This document shows positions 45,137 through 53,861 of a stretch of 64,000 bases of DNA, piece by piece. The position numbers and the translations under genes were made by a program. Source of the DNA: Paenibacillus hemerocallicola (GTDB lineage Bacteria; Bacillota; Bacilli; Paenibacillales; NBRC-103111); the NCBI RefSeq assembly GCF_006265175.1, contig NZ_VDCQ01000026.1, positions 47,765 through 111,764 of the forward strand, written 5' to 3'. Every line of letters starts with the position of its first letter. Position 1 is the stretch's first letter. Under the pieces are notes generated by a model. It was not told where the DNA came from. It ran no database searches and worked only from the letters and a program-made list of their open reading frames with translations.

Positions 45137-45808
45137 GTGATACAGAAACGAAAGCTGTTGCTTACCGGATTAATCGGTATAACCATTGCAGTGGGTGTAT
45201 ATGCAGGACAAGCGGCCATCGTATCGAGAGCGGATGGGGCGGTGCAGCCTGGATCAGCGGATGACCCGCTTGTAACCAAAAGCTATTTAGATGAGCAGCT
45301 TAAAAAGGTAACGGGTGGCCAGTGGACCGGTACTCCAACTACAGGGACTGGTCAAACGAGCACCGGTCAAGGTGTATCGGAAGAACGTGTCAAAGAGTTA
45401 CTCGCGACTGAAATTGCGAAAGCCAAGCAAGAGCTGCTGGCCCAAATCCCGTCAACAGGAGGGGGACAGACCCAGCCGCAACAACCGGCCGCACCATCTA
45501 CGGGAGCACCGTCGACGCTGGAGGTCATCCAATTGGAGGCAGGCCAAACTTTGTACGGAGGAGTCGGCACCGAACTGATCGTGCGCTCAGGCAAGACGAT
45601 TGCAGTTAGCAATAGCGACGGTATTCCTGACGTTACTGCAGGAAAAGATATTGTCTCAGGGGCTGCTGTCGAGAACAATCATCTTCTTATTATTCCTCGT
45701 GAAGGAAGAGGGATTAAGCCCGATCCAAAGCAAAAAGGCGATATTTACGTCATGGTACGCGGAATCTACATATTGCTAAAAGAGGATGGAACGACAGCAA
45801 CACCATAA
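45137..45808 (+). CDS. Exported or membrane-anchored protein of unknown function
   Basis: A 223-residue protein. It starts at GTG 45137 with AGGAGGCG upstream. It has an N-terminal hydrophobic segment (about residues 8-28, LLTGLIGITIAVGVYAGQAA) and then the motif PGSADDPLVTKSYLDEQ, which I recognise from exported Firmicute proteins of unknown function. A Thr/Gly/Gln/Pro-rich linker surrounds a short helical segment (EERVKELLATEIAKAKQELL). The C-terminal 85 residues look like a small beta domain (LEVIQLEAGQTLYGGVGTEL). Function unknown. It lies between surface-protein genes and a spore gene. Confidence 0.8.
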   Translation: MIQKRKLLLTGLIGITIAVGVYAGQAAIVSRADGAVQPGSADDPLVTKSYLDEQLKKVTGGQWTGTPTTGTGQTSTGQGVSEERVKELLATEIAKAKQELLAQIPSTGGGQTQPQQPAAPSTGAPSTLEVIQLEAGQTLYGGVGTELIVRSGKTIAVSNSDGIPDVTAGKDIVSGAAVENNHLLIIPREGRGIKPDPKQKGDIYVMVRGIYILLKEDGTTATP

Positions 45809-45898
45809 TTTTACCCCTATTAACAATAATCGATACGGGTGAACAACGGGAATGCGGCCATAATACAGGTACATCAGCTATCAGGGAGGTGAACCAAT

Positions 45899-46174
45899 AT
45901 GGCCAGCAACAATCGTAAAGTCGTTCCCGAGTGCCATCAAGCATTGGACCAAATGAAATATGAAATCGCCGCTGAATTGGGTCTACCGGTGGGCAATGGC
46001 TTGGCTTCATTCGGCAATGTGGAATTTGCAACGGAATTGGGCAGTATGCCGTCCGCTTCGATCAAAGAAAATTATTGGGGGCATATCGCAAGCAGAGATG
46101 CGGGAGCGGTCGGCGGAACCATAACACGACGTCTCGTGCAACAAGCGGAGCAGGTACTTTTCGGACTGAAGTAA
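45899..46174 (+). CDS. Alpha/beta-type small acid-soluble spore protein
   Basis: A 91-residue SASP that would coat and protect DNA in the spore core and be degraded by Gpr at germination. The family motifs are visible: KYEIAAELGLP with the protease-site-like EIAAE, GNVEFATELGSMPSASI-type second block, and GGTITRRLVQQAE at the end. SD AGGGAGGTGA lies 6 nt upstream of the ATG. CATAATA (45859-45865) resembles a sigma-G -10, but no well-placed -35 was found. Confidence 0.92.
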   Translation: MASNNRKVVPECHQALDQMKYEIAAELGLPVGNGLASFGNVEFATELGSMPSASIKENYWGHIASRDAGAVGGTITRRLVQQAEQVLFGLK

Positions 46175-46191
46175 TTTCAATCATTCATTTA

Positions 46192-46220
46192 TTGACAGAG
46201 CTCGACAAATCCAGTAACAT
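46192..46220 (+). promoter_or_regulatory. Predicted sigma-A promoter upstream of metK
   Basis: Perfect TTGACA (46192-46197), 17-nt spacer, TAACAT (46215-46220). The expected RNA start is near 46227. Confidence 0.6.
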
Positions 46221-46234
46221 CAATATTTGAAGGT

Positions 46235-46281
46235 CATGCATTGCAGCCTTTTCCTACTGGAAAAGGTTCATTTTTTGCATG
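46235..46281 (+). terminator. Terminator-like hairpin in the metK leader
   Basis: AGCCTTTTCC / GGAAAAGGTT with loop TACT (46245-46254, 46259-46268), then CATTTTTTG. An outer CATGCA/TGCATG pair (46235-46240, 46276-46281) encloses it. It sits between the TTGACA promoter and the metK start, or could end the SASP transcript. No S-box aptamer was found. Confidence 0.6.
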
Positions 46282-46362
46282 TCGAAAAAGAAGCGTGATC
46301 GCCTCTCCCGTGTAGAGTTCGTACTCATGATAAATAATAGTTGCAGGAGGTTGAATGGAGTT

Positions 46363-47568
46363 ATGGCATTAAAAAACGGTCGCCGTCTGTTCACATCGGA
46401 ATCGGTAACGGAAGGACATCCGGACAAGATTTGCGATCAAATTTCCGATGCGGTATTGGACGCGTTTATGCAAAATGATCCGAATGCCCGCGTAGCGTGC
46501 GAAGTATCGGTAGCAACGGGCCTCGTTCTCGTAATCGGCGAGATCAGCAGCTCTTCGGAATATGTAGATATCCCTTCCATCGTACGGAATACGATCAAGG
46601 AAATCGGCTACACGCGCGCCAAATACGGTTTTGACGCTTCTACATGCGCCGTACTGACTTCTTTGAACGAACAATCGGCTGACATTGCCCTTGGCGTAGA
46701 CAAGGCTCTGGAAGCGAGAGAAGGCACGATGACGGACGAGCAGATCGAAGCGCTTGGCGCAGGGGACCAGGGCCTCATGTTCGGCTTCGCCGTAAACGAA
46801 ACGCCTGAACTGATGCCGCTTCCGATCGCCTTGTCACACCGTCTGGCCCGCCAGTTGTCGGAAGTGCGTAAGAACGGTACGCTGGGCTACTTGCGTCCGG
46901 ACGGTAAAACGCAAGTAACGGTCGAGTACGAAGGGGACAAACCTGTTCGTGTAGACACGATCGTCGTATCGACCCAGCATGCGGAAGAAATTACTTTGGA
47001 GCAAATCCAGCAAGACATCCGGGAGCATGTCATTAAGCCGGTTGTGCCGGCGGAATGGCTGGACGATGAAACGAAATATTTCATCAATCCGACTGGACGC
47101 TTTGTTATCGGCGGTCCTCAAGGGGATGCCGGTCTTACCGGACGCAAAATCATCGTCGATTCTTACGGCGGCTATGCCCGTCACGGCGGCGGTGCTTTCT
47201 CCGGCAAAGATCCGACGAAAGTCGACCGTTCGGCTGCCTATGCAGCACGCTATGTCGCCAAAAATATCGTAGCAGCCGGTTTGGCCGAAAAGGTTGAAAT
47301 TCAACTTGCTTACGCAATCGGCGTAGCTCGTCCGGTTTCCGTCAACGTGGATACGTTCGGAACGGGCAAAGTCAGCGAAGATAAGCTGGAAGAAGTAATT
47401 CGCAACAATTTTGACCTTCGTCCGGCGGGTATCATTAAAGAGCTTGATCTTCGTCGTCCGATCTACCGTCAAACGGCGGCTTATGGTCACTTCGGACGTA
47501 CGGACGTGGACCTGCCTTGGGAACGTACCGACAAAGCCGAGCAGCTTAAAAAAGAAGCGCTGAGCTAA
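46363..47568 (+). CDS. metK: S-adenosylmethionine synthetase
   Basis: MetK makes S-adenosylmethionine from methionine and ATP in the cytosol. The 401-residue product starts [20 protein letters not shown], and shows [16 protein letters not shown], the P-loop-like [10 protein letters not shown] and the metal/phosphate loop [19 protein letters not shown]. The start ATG 46363 was chosen by family N-terminus and AGGAGG at 46345-46350; the open frame extends 28 codons upstream to 46279, but those residues are not family-like. A terminator follows. Confidence 0.98.
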   Translation: MALKNGRRLFTSESVTEGHPDKICDQISDAVLDAFMQNDPNARVACEVSVATGLVLVIGEISSSSEYVDIPSIVRNTIKEIGYTRAKYGFDASTCAVLTSLNEQSADIALGVDKALEAREGTMTDEQIEALGAGDQGLMFGFAVNETPELMPLPIALSHRLARQLSEVRKNGTLGYLRPDGKTQVTVEYEGDKPVRVDTIVVSTQHAEEITLEQIQQDIREHVIKPVVPAEWLDDETKYFINPTGRFVIGGPQGDAGLTGRKIIVDSYGGYARHGGGAFSGKDPTKVDRSAAYAARYVAKNIVAAGLAEKVEIQLAYAIGVARPVSVNVDTFGTGKVSEDKLEEVIRNNFDLRPAGIIKELDLRRPIYRQTAAYGHFGRTDVDLPWERTDKAEQLKKEALS

Positions 47569-47605
47569 TAACTAGACCAGCGGACTTTATATATCTTAAA
47601 AAAAC

Positions 47606-47633
47606 GCCACTCCGAAAGGGGTGGTATTTTTAT
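47606..47633 (+). terminator. Rho-independent terminator after metK
   Basis: CCACTCC / GGGGTGG with loop GAAA is followed by TATTTTTATT. Confidence 0.8.
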
Positions 47634-47817
47634 TGATAAAAGTAGAGTTATCGGGTCTTTGTAAAGCTTTGGAATATTCTGTGTCCGATACCCAGAAGCC
47701 GAGCAATGCTTACGAAAGCTATAGGATAACGCCAAAAATCGACAATATCTAGTTCCAAAGCGACAAACGAAACGGAATCCGGCTGGAAAACGTAACTTTT
47801 TCGGGGAAATTGGAGTC

Positions 47818-47823
47818 TATAAT
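47818..47823 (+). promoter_or_regulatory. Possible -10 box of the glycosidase-like gene
   Basis: Perfect TATAAT at 47818-47823, 53 nt before the start. No good -35 is seen. Upstream in this gap, ATGCTTACGAAAGCTATAGG (47706-47725) resembles the box of the recurrent leader element but lacks the hairpin and SD. Confidence 0.4.
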
Positions 47824-47876
47824 GATGTACAAAAATCATGGAGAGAGATAGAGAGATTCGGAGAGGAGATTCACCT

Positions 47877-50525
47877 TTGTTACAGCTCAAGAGCAACAAA
47901 AAGAAAAGAAGAAAAGGATTAGCTGCGGTCCTATTGGCCGCTTCGATCGCGGTACAACCATGGATTGCGCCTGTGCCCGTTCATGCTGCCTCGGCTGCGG
48001 AATCGCCGGTAACGATGACTGCGCAAGAGCCGCTAACGTATGGAGCGATTCTCAAAAAATATGAATGGAATTTTGAAAGAAACAAAAAACCGGTTACCGT
48101 AAAAGCAAACGTGGTAGAAGTAGATTTGAAAAATCCTTATGTCAAACTCGACACAATCGCAGGTACGGGCGGACAGTATACGAAGAAGCAAAACGTACGA
48201 AAGATGGCGAACGAGACGGGAGCCGTCGCTGCGATTAACGGAGATTTTTTCAACACCCAGGCGGAAGGAGTGCCGATGGGGCCGCAAATTTCCGGTGGCA
48301 AGCTGCTGGCTACCCCTCCGTATTTGGTTGGCTGGTATTCATTCGCTTTGACTAAGGAGAATAAGCCGGTAATCGATATGTTTACGTTCCAGGGGAAAAT
48401 AGTAGCCAAGGATGGAACCTCGTATCCGCTGGGAGGCATTAATAAAACGTACTATTGGTACGAGAATGACGGCATTCATGAAGAAGGCGCCCATAGTATG
48501 ATCGACGGTCTATATATGTATACGAATACTTGGGGGCAAGTCAATCGCTCCAATGACGGGGTCACGGTGCCAACGGAAATATTGGTCAAAAACGGGATAG
48601 TGCAGCAAATTTTGCGTCCAGGCGTTCTCGAGATGGTGGCGCCTGCCGACGGTTATATATTGAGAGCTTCCGGCAAGGCGGACGAGTTTGTGGCCCAGCA
48701 TTTGAAAGTAGGCGACAAGATCACCGCAGACTATAAAGTATCGGCCCAAAATCCTGCCATGCAATATGATACGGCCAATTTCAAGACGATGATCGGCGGG
48801 CATACGATACTGGTGGACGAGGGCCAACCGGCAGCCTTTTCACATGAAGTGAATGGAGTAAGCGGCTATTCGCCTGTCGCCCGTTCGGCAATCGGCTTCT
48901 CCAAGGACGAGCAGTATGCTTATTTAATAACGGTAGATTCAGGTATGACGCTCGCGGAATTGCAGCAGTTCATGCTAAAGGCCGGAGTATGGAAAGGAAT
49001 CAATCTGGACGGCGGCGGCTCTACCCAAATGGCGACAAGACCGCTTGGCGAGTTTCAGACAGCGCTGGTCAGCGCGGATATCGGGTACGAGCGTCCGGTC
49101 GTGAACGGCGTTGGCGTCTATTCGTTATCACCCAAAGGACAGGTCAGGGATATTCAAATTCAAGGTGCAACCGCGTTATTCGTCGGCCAGAAGGCCACTT
49201 ACAGCTTGAAAGCATACGACGACTATTTCAACCCGGTAGCGGCTGATCAAATCCCGGCCAGTTGGTCAACCACCCAGCCTCTCGGTTCGTTCGCGGGCAA
49301 TACGTTCACGGCGTCCGCACCGGGCAAAACACAGCTGACCGTCGTATCCGACAAAGCCACGAAAAGCATAGACGTGGAAGTCATCGGAGGCAAAGATGTG
49401 GCGAGTCTGAAGCTGAATGCTTCGTCAACCTCTTTGCTGGCCAACTCGGTTTACACGCTTACCGCTAACGTAACCTCCAAGTCCGGAGCGAAGGGAACCA
49501 TACCGGCCGAAGCGATGCAATTTGAATTTATCGGCTTCAAAGGACGAATGGAAGGCAGCCGGCTGACGATCGACAGCATCGACAAGGATGCGACTGAAGG
49601 CCGAATTATTGCCCGCTATGACGGATTCTCGACAATGGTTACATTGCCCGTGGTCGATAGCCGAATTGTCGAAGCGTTCGAAACCTTAATGCAGCCGACG
49701 TTTACTTCTACGCCGGGAGTTACAGGAAACGTGTATAAAGTATCCGGGGTAGAAGGACTTGCCGCAGGAAGCAAAGCTCTTGGGTTGCAATACGATTTCT
49801 CGCAGGGGACGGGAACAACGGCGGCATACGCCTCCTTCTCCGATGGATTAAAAATCGATGGTCAACCGGAGTCGTTCAGCGTCAAGGTGAAGGGCGATAA
49901 CAGCCGCAACTGGGTCCGGGCCGAAATCAAAGATAGTGCCGGCAAAGTGCAATTGATCAGCTTGACCGAATTAACGAATTGGTCGGATTGGAAAACGTTA
50001 AGTGCGGATTTGAAAAAATACAACTTTGCGTACCCGATTACGTTGACCAGGCTGTATGTGGCCAATCCCGAAAACGGGCATGACGAGCGCGAGCTGAAAG
50101 GCCAGATCATGTTCGACGATATAGCTTTTCAATATAAAAAATCGACTTCCCAAACGAAAAACGCCGTTAAGCTGACGATCGATCAAAAATCGCTGACCGT
50201 TAACGGCAAGCCGCTTGTACTGGATCAGGCTCCGGTTATATACAATGGGAATACCTTAGTCCCAGTCCGCTTCGTAGTGGAGGCGATGGGAGGACAATTG
50301 ACGTGGGTCGACGGAGAGCGTAAAGTAATTATTATGAAAGACAACCATCTGCTCGAGCTATGGTTGGACAAAACCGAGCTCATCGCCGACGGGGAAGCGA
50401 TAACGGCGGAAGTGCCGCCGCTGCTCATGACGGAACGGACAATGGTGCCGCTGCGTGTCATTTCCGAGAACATGGGCTGGAAAGTAACATGGGACGAGAA
50501 AACCCGTTCGGTTACGTTGGAATAA
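47877..50525 (+). CDS. Secreted phosphodiester glycosidase (NAGPA-like) with C-terminal stalk domain
   Basis: An exported protein of 882 residues. The start TTG 47877 has GAGAGGAG 8 nt upstream; ATG 47838 lies in the leader. The signal peptide is about residues 1-37 (GLAAVLLAASIAVQPWIAPV). Residues about 60-430 match the phosphodiester glycosidase/DUF2233 fold, with AAINGDFFNTQAEGVPMGPQ, ARSAIGFSKDEQYAY and the signature GINLDGGGSTQMA. Middle beta modules follow (about 430-760; one Big-like, one carbohydrate-binding-like). The C-terminal 115 residues are two copper-amine-oxidase-N/stalk-like repeats (NTLVPVRFVVEAMGGQLTW; RTMVPLRVISENMGWKVTW). It likely acts on wall glycan or phosphodiester-linked sugars; the substrate is unknown. 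Confidence 0.88.
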   Translation: MLQLKSNKKKRRKGLAAVLLAASIAVQPWIAPVPVHAASAAESPVTMTAQEPLTYGAILKKYEWNFERNKKPVTVKANVVEVDLKNPYVKLDTIAGTGGQYTKKQNVRKMANETGAVAAINGDFFNTQAEGVPMGPQISGGKLLATPPYLVGWYSFALTKENKPVIDMFTFQGKIVAKDGTSYPLGGINKTYYWYENDGIHEEGAHSMIDGLYMYTNTWGQVNRSNDGVTVPTEILVKNGIVQQILRPGVLEMVAPADGYILRASGKADEFVAQHLKVGDKITADYKVSAQNPAMQYDTANFKTMIGGHTILVDEGQPAAFSHEVNGVSGYSPVARSAIGFSKDEQYAYLITVDSGMTLAELQQFMLKAGVWKGINLDGGGSTQMATRPLGEFQTALVSADIGYERPVVNGVGVYSLSPKGQVRDIQIQGATALFVGQKATYSLKAYDDYFNPVAADQIPASWSTTQPLGSFAGNTFTASAPGKTQLTVVSDKATKSIDVEVIGGKDVASLKLNASSTSLLANSVYTLTANVTSKSGAKGTIPAEAMQFEFIGFKGRMEGSRLTIDSIDKDATEGRIIARYDGFSTMVTLPVVDSRIVEAFETLMQPTFTSTPGVTGNVYKVSGVEGLAAGSKALGLQYDFSQGTGTTAAYASFSDGLKIDGQPESFSVKVKGDNSRNWVRAEIKDSAGKVQLISLTELTNWSDWKTLSADLKKYNFAYPITLTRLYVANPENGHDERELKGQIMFDDIAFQYKKSTSQTKNAVKLTIDQKSLTVNGKPLVLDQAPVIYNGNTLVPVRFVVEAMGGQLTWVDGERKVIIMKDNHLLELWLDKTELIADGEAITAEVPPLLMTERTMVPLRVISENMGWKVTWDEKTRSVTLE

Positions 50526-50578
50526 ATTAGGGCCAAATATCCCGCTCCAAACCTGTCGAAATATGATAGTATAAGATT

Positions 50579-50621
50579 TAGTACGCAGTGGCTGAGCTAT
50601 CGTTATGGCCATTGCGTACTA
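50579..50621 (+). promoter_or_regulatory. Long hairpin in the degS leader
   Basis: TAGTACGCAGTGGC (50579-50592) pairs with GCCATTGCGTACTA (50608-50621) over 14 positions with one G-U pair and a 15-nt loop. No T-run follows. TATAAG at 50570-50575 could be a -10 directly in front. Confidence 0.6.
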
Positions 50622-50654
50622 GGTCCAAAACCAGGCAAAGGGGTACGGGATAGC

Positions 50655-51812
50655 TTGCAATTCGACGCGATCGACAAAGTTATCAAAAATGCGATTGGAG
50701 TCATGGAATCCAGCAAATATCAAATGTTCGAAATATGCGAAAGCGCCCGTAGCGAATGGGAGGCGCTGAATAAGGAACTTCACCAGGTGATGGATGAAGT
50801 CTCCCGGACGATCGACCAAGTGGACAAGCTCGAAGTCGAATACAAACGTTCCAGAATCCGGCTGACGGAAGTAAGCCGGGATTTCCACCGGTTCAAGGAA
50901 GAAGATATCCGGGTCGCCTACGAAGCAGCCACCCAAATGCAGCTGCAGCTTATCATGGCCCGCGAGAAGGAGCACCACCTGAGAGCAAGGCGCGACGAAC
51001 TGCAGAAGCGCATACGAAATGTCGACAAGACGGTCGAACGCGCCGAAGCGCTTGTAGGGCAAATGAACGTCGTGCTCAAATATTTGTCCGGAGATTTGAA
51101 TCAAGTAACCCGTATTCTCGAATCGGCGAAAAATCGCCAGTTGATCGGTTTGAAAATCATTTTGGCTCAGGAAGAGGAGCGCAAACGGATCGCTAGGGAA
51201 ATTCACGATGGTCCCGCTCAAGCTATGGCCAATATGGTGCTTCGTTCCGAAATTGCCGAACGCATGCTGGACAGGCAGGAATATGCTACCGTGAAGGAAG
51301 AGCTCTCCGATCTGAAGGGAGCCGTCCGTTTCGGCCTGGAGGAAGTCCGGAAAATTATTTTTAACCTGCGTCCTATGGCCCTTGACGATCTCGGGCTCAT
51401 GCCGACGCTGCGCAAATATGTGCAGGATTTCGAGGACCGTACGAGAATCCATATTCGTTTTGAAGTTATCGGCGTGGAGACGCGGTTGCCTTCCGCAATG
51501 GAAGTGGCTGTATTCCGGTTGGTTCAGGAAGGTCTTGCCAATGTATTAAAGCATTCGAAGGCCAGCCATGCGGGCATTGAAATCACGTACCAGAGACAAA
51601 TGGTGAAAGTTGTCGTAAAAGATAACGGCGTCGGCTTCTCCGTCGATAAGCTGGAAGCCATGATTGCCAGAGGCAACTCGCATTTCGGCATCATGGGGAT
51701 GCGCGAGCGGGTGGAGCTGTTGGGGGGGCGAATGGATATCGAGTCCGAGCCTAATGCAGGCGCGAAGCTCACGATGATCATCCCGATCAGTCTGGAACAA
51801 AGAGAGGAGTAA
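50655..51812 (+). CDS. degS: Sensor histidine kinase DegS
   Basis: DegS is a cytoplasmic two-component kinase that phosphorylates DegU to control exoenzymes, motility and competence. The 385-residue product has an N-terminal DegS sensor region with long coiled-coil (about residues 1-165), the HisKA_3 phospho-acceptor His184 in REIHDGPAQAMANMV, and the ATPase end with NVLKHSKA, DNGVGF and GIMGMRERVELLGG. There is no transmembrane segment, as expected for DegS. The start is TTG 50655 with a G-rich SD. degU follows after 4 nt. Confidence 0.96.
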   Translation: MQFDAIDKVIKNAIGVMESSKYQMFEICESARSEWEALNKELHQVMDEVSRTIDQVDKLEVEYKRSRIRLTEVSRDFHRFKEEDIRVAYEAATQMQLQLIMAREKEHHLRARRDELQKRIRNVDKTVERAEALVGQMNVVLKYLSGDLNQVTRILESAKNRQLIGLKIILAQEEERKRIAREIHDGPAQAMANMVLRSEIAERMLDRQEYATVKEELSDLKGAVRFGLEEVRKIIFNLRPMALDDLGLMPTLRKYVQDFEDRTRIHIRFEVIGVETRLPSAMEVAVFRLVQEGLANVLKHSKASHAGIEITYQRQMVKVVVKDNGVGFSVDKLEAMIARGNSHFGIMGMRERVELLGGRMDIESEPNAGAKLTMIIPISLEQREE

Positions 51813-51816
51813 TCTA

Positions 51817-52530
51817 ATGGAACCAAAACGCAATGTAAAAATCGTTATCGCTGACGACCACCAATTGCTGCGGGAAGGCGTCAAGCGCATATTGAATATG
51901 GAAAAAGATTTTGAAGTGGTAGGCGAGTGCGGCGACGGCATCCAAGTGGTCGAGCTGTGCAATTCGCTCCGCCCCGACGTAGTCTTGATGGATATCAACA
52001 TGCCGATCGAGAACGGGGTAGTCGCGACGGAAAGACTGAAAGATTTTTTCCCGGAAATCAAAGTCATTATTTTGTCTATCCATGACGACGAGACCTACGT
52101 ATTCGAGACGCTGCGCAAAGGCGCGTCGGGCTATTTGTTGAAGGATATGGAAGCGGAGTCGCTAATAAACGCTATTCGCTCTGTCGTCGCGGGACATGCC
52201 TATATTCATCCGAAAGTAACTGGCAAGCTGATCAACCAGCTGCGGAGAATGACCTATCTCGATCCGAACGGCATCGCCGGGGGCAATGAGAGCCCGAAAG
52301 AAGCCGGAGTCAAGTACATACACCAGCCCAACAGTCCGCTTACGCGCAGGGAGGCGGAAGTACTGCGTCTTTTGGCGGAAGGCAAAAGCAACAAGTCGAT
52401 CGGCGAAATGCTGTTTATCAGCGAGAAAACGGTGAAAAACCACGTCAGCAGCATTCTTCAGAAAATGGAAGTGGAAGATCGGACCCAAGCGGTCATTATC
52501 GCGATCAAAAACGGCTGGGTAACGTTATAA
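51817..52530 (+). CDS. degU: Response regulator DegU
   Basis: DegU is the DNA-binding partner of DegS. The 237-residue product has a receiver domain with ADDHQLLREGVKRIL, phospho-acceptor Asp59 in VVLMDINMP and KGASGYLLKDM, then a LuxR/NarL-type helix-turn-helix (LTRREAEVLRLLAEGKSNKS, SEKTVKNHVSSILQKM). SD AGAGAGGAG lies in the end of degS. A CCAAG/CTTGG hairpin after the stop is too weak to call a terminator. Confidence 0.97.
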   Translation: MEPKRNVKIVIADDHQLLREGVKRILNMEKDFEVVGECGDGIQVVELCNSLRPDVVLMDINMPIENGVVATERLKDFFPEIKVIILSIHDDETYVFETLRKGASGYLLKDMEAESLINAIRSVVAGHAYIHPKVTGKLINQLRRMTYLDPNGIAGGNESPKEAGVKYIHQPNSPLTRREAEVLRLLAEGKSNKSIGEMLFISEKTVKNHVSSILQKMEVEDRTQAVIIAIKNGWVTL

Positions 52531-52598
52531 TCCAAGCACGAGCGCAGGAACCTTGGACATCATGGCGGCATATAATAGCGGTAAGGGAGGGAGCCGCT

Positions 52599-53003
52599 AT
52601 GATAGTCGGGTTGCTGTCGATATTCGGAGCGTACGGACTCGCGATAGCCTTGGTCCACTTGGGCCGTTCCCGGTTCCGGTGGAACCGGCGGAAACCGATC
52701 CATTACGTCCTCATTACAAGAAACAATGCAATGCAGATCGAATGGTATTTGCGCACGCTGCTGTTCGTTTCGCGGCTGAAAGCAAGGACGATTCATATCG
52801 TCGTCATGGACGAACGCTCCGAAGACGATACGATGGCCATAGCGGGACGTCTGGCAGCGACACGGCCGGATCATATCGAAATAAGCGAATGGAACGAATC
52901 CGCGCAGCTGGATCAATTGATTACGCGTTACGAGAATGAGGAGGTTGTCCTCGTTCGGCTGAGCAACGAAAAGGAAATGCAGAACATTCCGCTATTCCAA
53001 TAA
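52599..53003 (+). CDS. Small membrane-anchored protein of unknown function
   Basis: A 134-residue product not recognised as a named family. There is one N-terminal helix (about residues 2-22, IVGLLSIFGAYGLAIALVHL), a basic turn (RSRFRWNRRK), and then a soluble region resembling the start of a GT-A glycosyltransferase fold (YVLITRNNAMQIEWYLRTLL; IVVMDERSEDDTMAIAG), but too short for a full enzyme. SD AAGGGAGGGAG precedes the ATG. It lies between degU and comFA. Confidence 0.75.
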   Translation: MIVGLLSIFGAYGLAIALVHLGRSRFRWNRRKPIHYVLITRNNAMQIEWYLRTLLFVSRLKARTIHIVVMDERSEDDTMAIAGRLAATRPDHIEISEWNESAQLDQLITRYENEEVVLVRLSNEKEMQNIPLFQ

Positions 53004-53039
53004 TTAACCGCTTACAAAAACGGTGTTGGGGGGACTCGG

Positions 53040-53861
53040 GTGAAAGTCCGTTTATACGCCGCTGCCGTCCCGGGACGGGTAGAGTGGCGATTTAGTCTAG
53101 ATATCGATATAGATTACGCATACTGGTTCGAACAGACCGGCGGGAAAGCATCCCTGCATCTGTTGGAACCAGTTTTGTCTTTATCGGAGGCTTGTGCGCT
53201 GATGGCGGATTTAAACCGGGAGTCGGCAGACAATGTGAACCATGTCTTGCGGAAGTGGGCTTCGATAAGCGCGGAAGCCGGTCTCCGAATAGGAACGGTG
53301 GAAGTCCGGACGGTCACATATACAGAATATGTGAAGGAGAGAAAAACCGAATCGATTGATGCGCAGGAGTTGTTGAAGATGGAACGGCTGCTCGTCGGGC
53401 GCTGCTTCTCCAAAGAAGAGCTGCTTCGTTTTCTGGAGCATCACGGACTCGAAGCGGCGAGCCAAGCGTGGACAAGCTATTTGCAGGCGGCCTTTTTAAG
53501 AGGACGGGTAGAACTCGGCAACGGGATCGAGAGCTCACGCAAGCGCCGTTATATGTGGTCGAAGCCCGAGCGCCATTATAGCTGCAATCGCTGCGGTACG
53601 GGGGGCGACCGGATGTATCCGGCAGATTGTCTATATTGCTCGGGAGAATGCGTGTACTGCGAGGAATGCTTGACAATGGGCCGGCTCCAAACGTGTACGT
53701 TGCTTATTTACGGTTCATCGGAAGCCGAAAACGAACGGGTCTCGGTCTCGAGACCCGATGTAACTCCGATAGAGTCCATGGCAGTGGAGTCTAAGTCCGG
53801 CCCAAACGGAGGCGGTGAAAACCGGATTTGCCTATTTAACAAGAGAAAACGGTACGGGTAA
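53040..53861 (+). CDS. comFA: ComFA N-terminal part with zinc finger (reading frame interrupted)
   Basis: This open frame (273 residues) holds the N-terminal region of the competence helicase ComFA, which helps pull transforming DNA through the membrane. The zinc-binding segment is at about 181-225, with CNRCGTGG, CLYCSGECVYCEEC. The frame keeps ComFA-like sequence to about residue 245 and then ends in 28 unrelated residues. The helicase part continues in the next frame (+1). A single-base shift at about 53773-53790 would join them into a protein of about 620 residues. It starts at GTG 53040 after GGGGGGA. Confidence 0.85.
   Translation: MKVRLYAAAVPGRVEWRFSLDIDIDYAYWFEQTGGKASLHLLEPVLSLSEACALMADLNRESADNVNHVLRKWASISAEAGLRIGTVEVRTVTYTEYVKERKTESIDAQELLKMERLLVGRCFSKEELLRFLEHHGLEAASQAWTSYLQAAFLRGRVELGNGIESSRKRRYMWSKPERHYSCNRCGTGGDRMYPADCLYCSGECVYCEECLTMGRLQTCTLLIYGSSEAENERVSVSRPDVTPIESMAVESKSGPNGGGENRICLFNKRKRYG

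Noticed and set aside
46279..46362. 28-codon N-terminal extension of MetK
   Set aside because: It is polar, not family-like, begins inside the leader hairpin and lacks an SD; the family start is ATG 46363.
47706..47725. ATGCTTACGAAAGC sequence between metK and the glycosidase-like gene
   Set aside because: It resembles the box of the recurrent leader element, but no hairpin or SD follows, so it was not counted as a copy.
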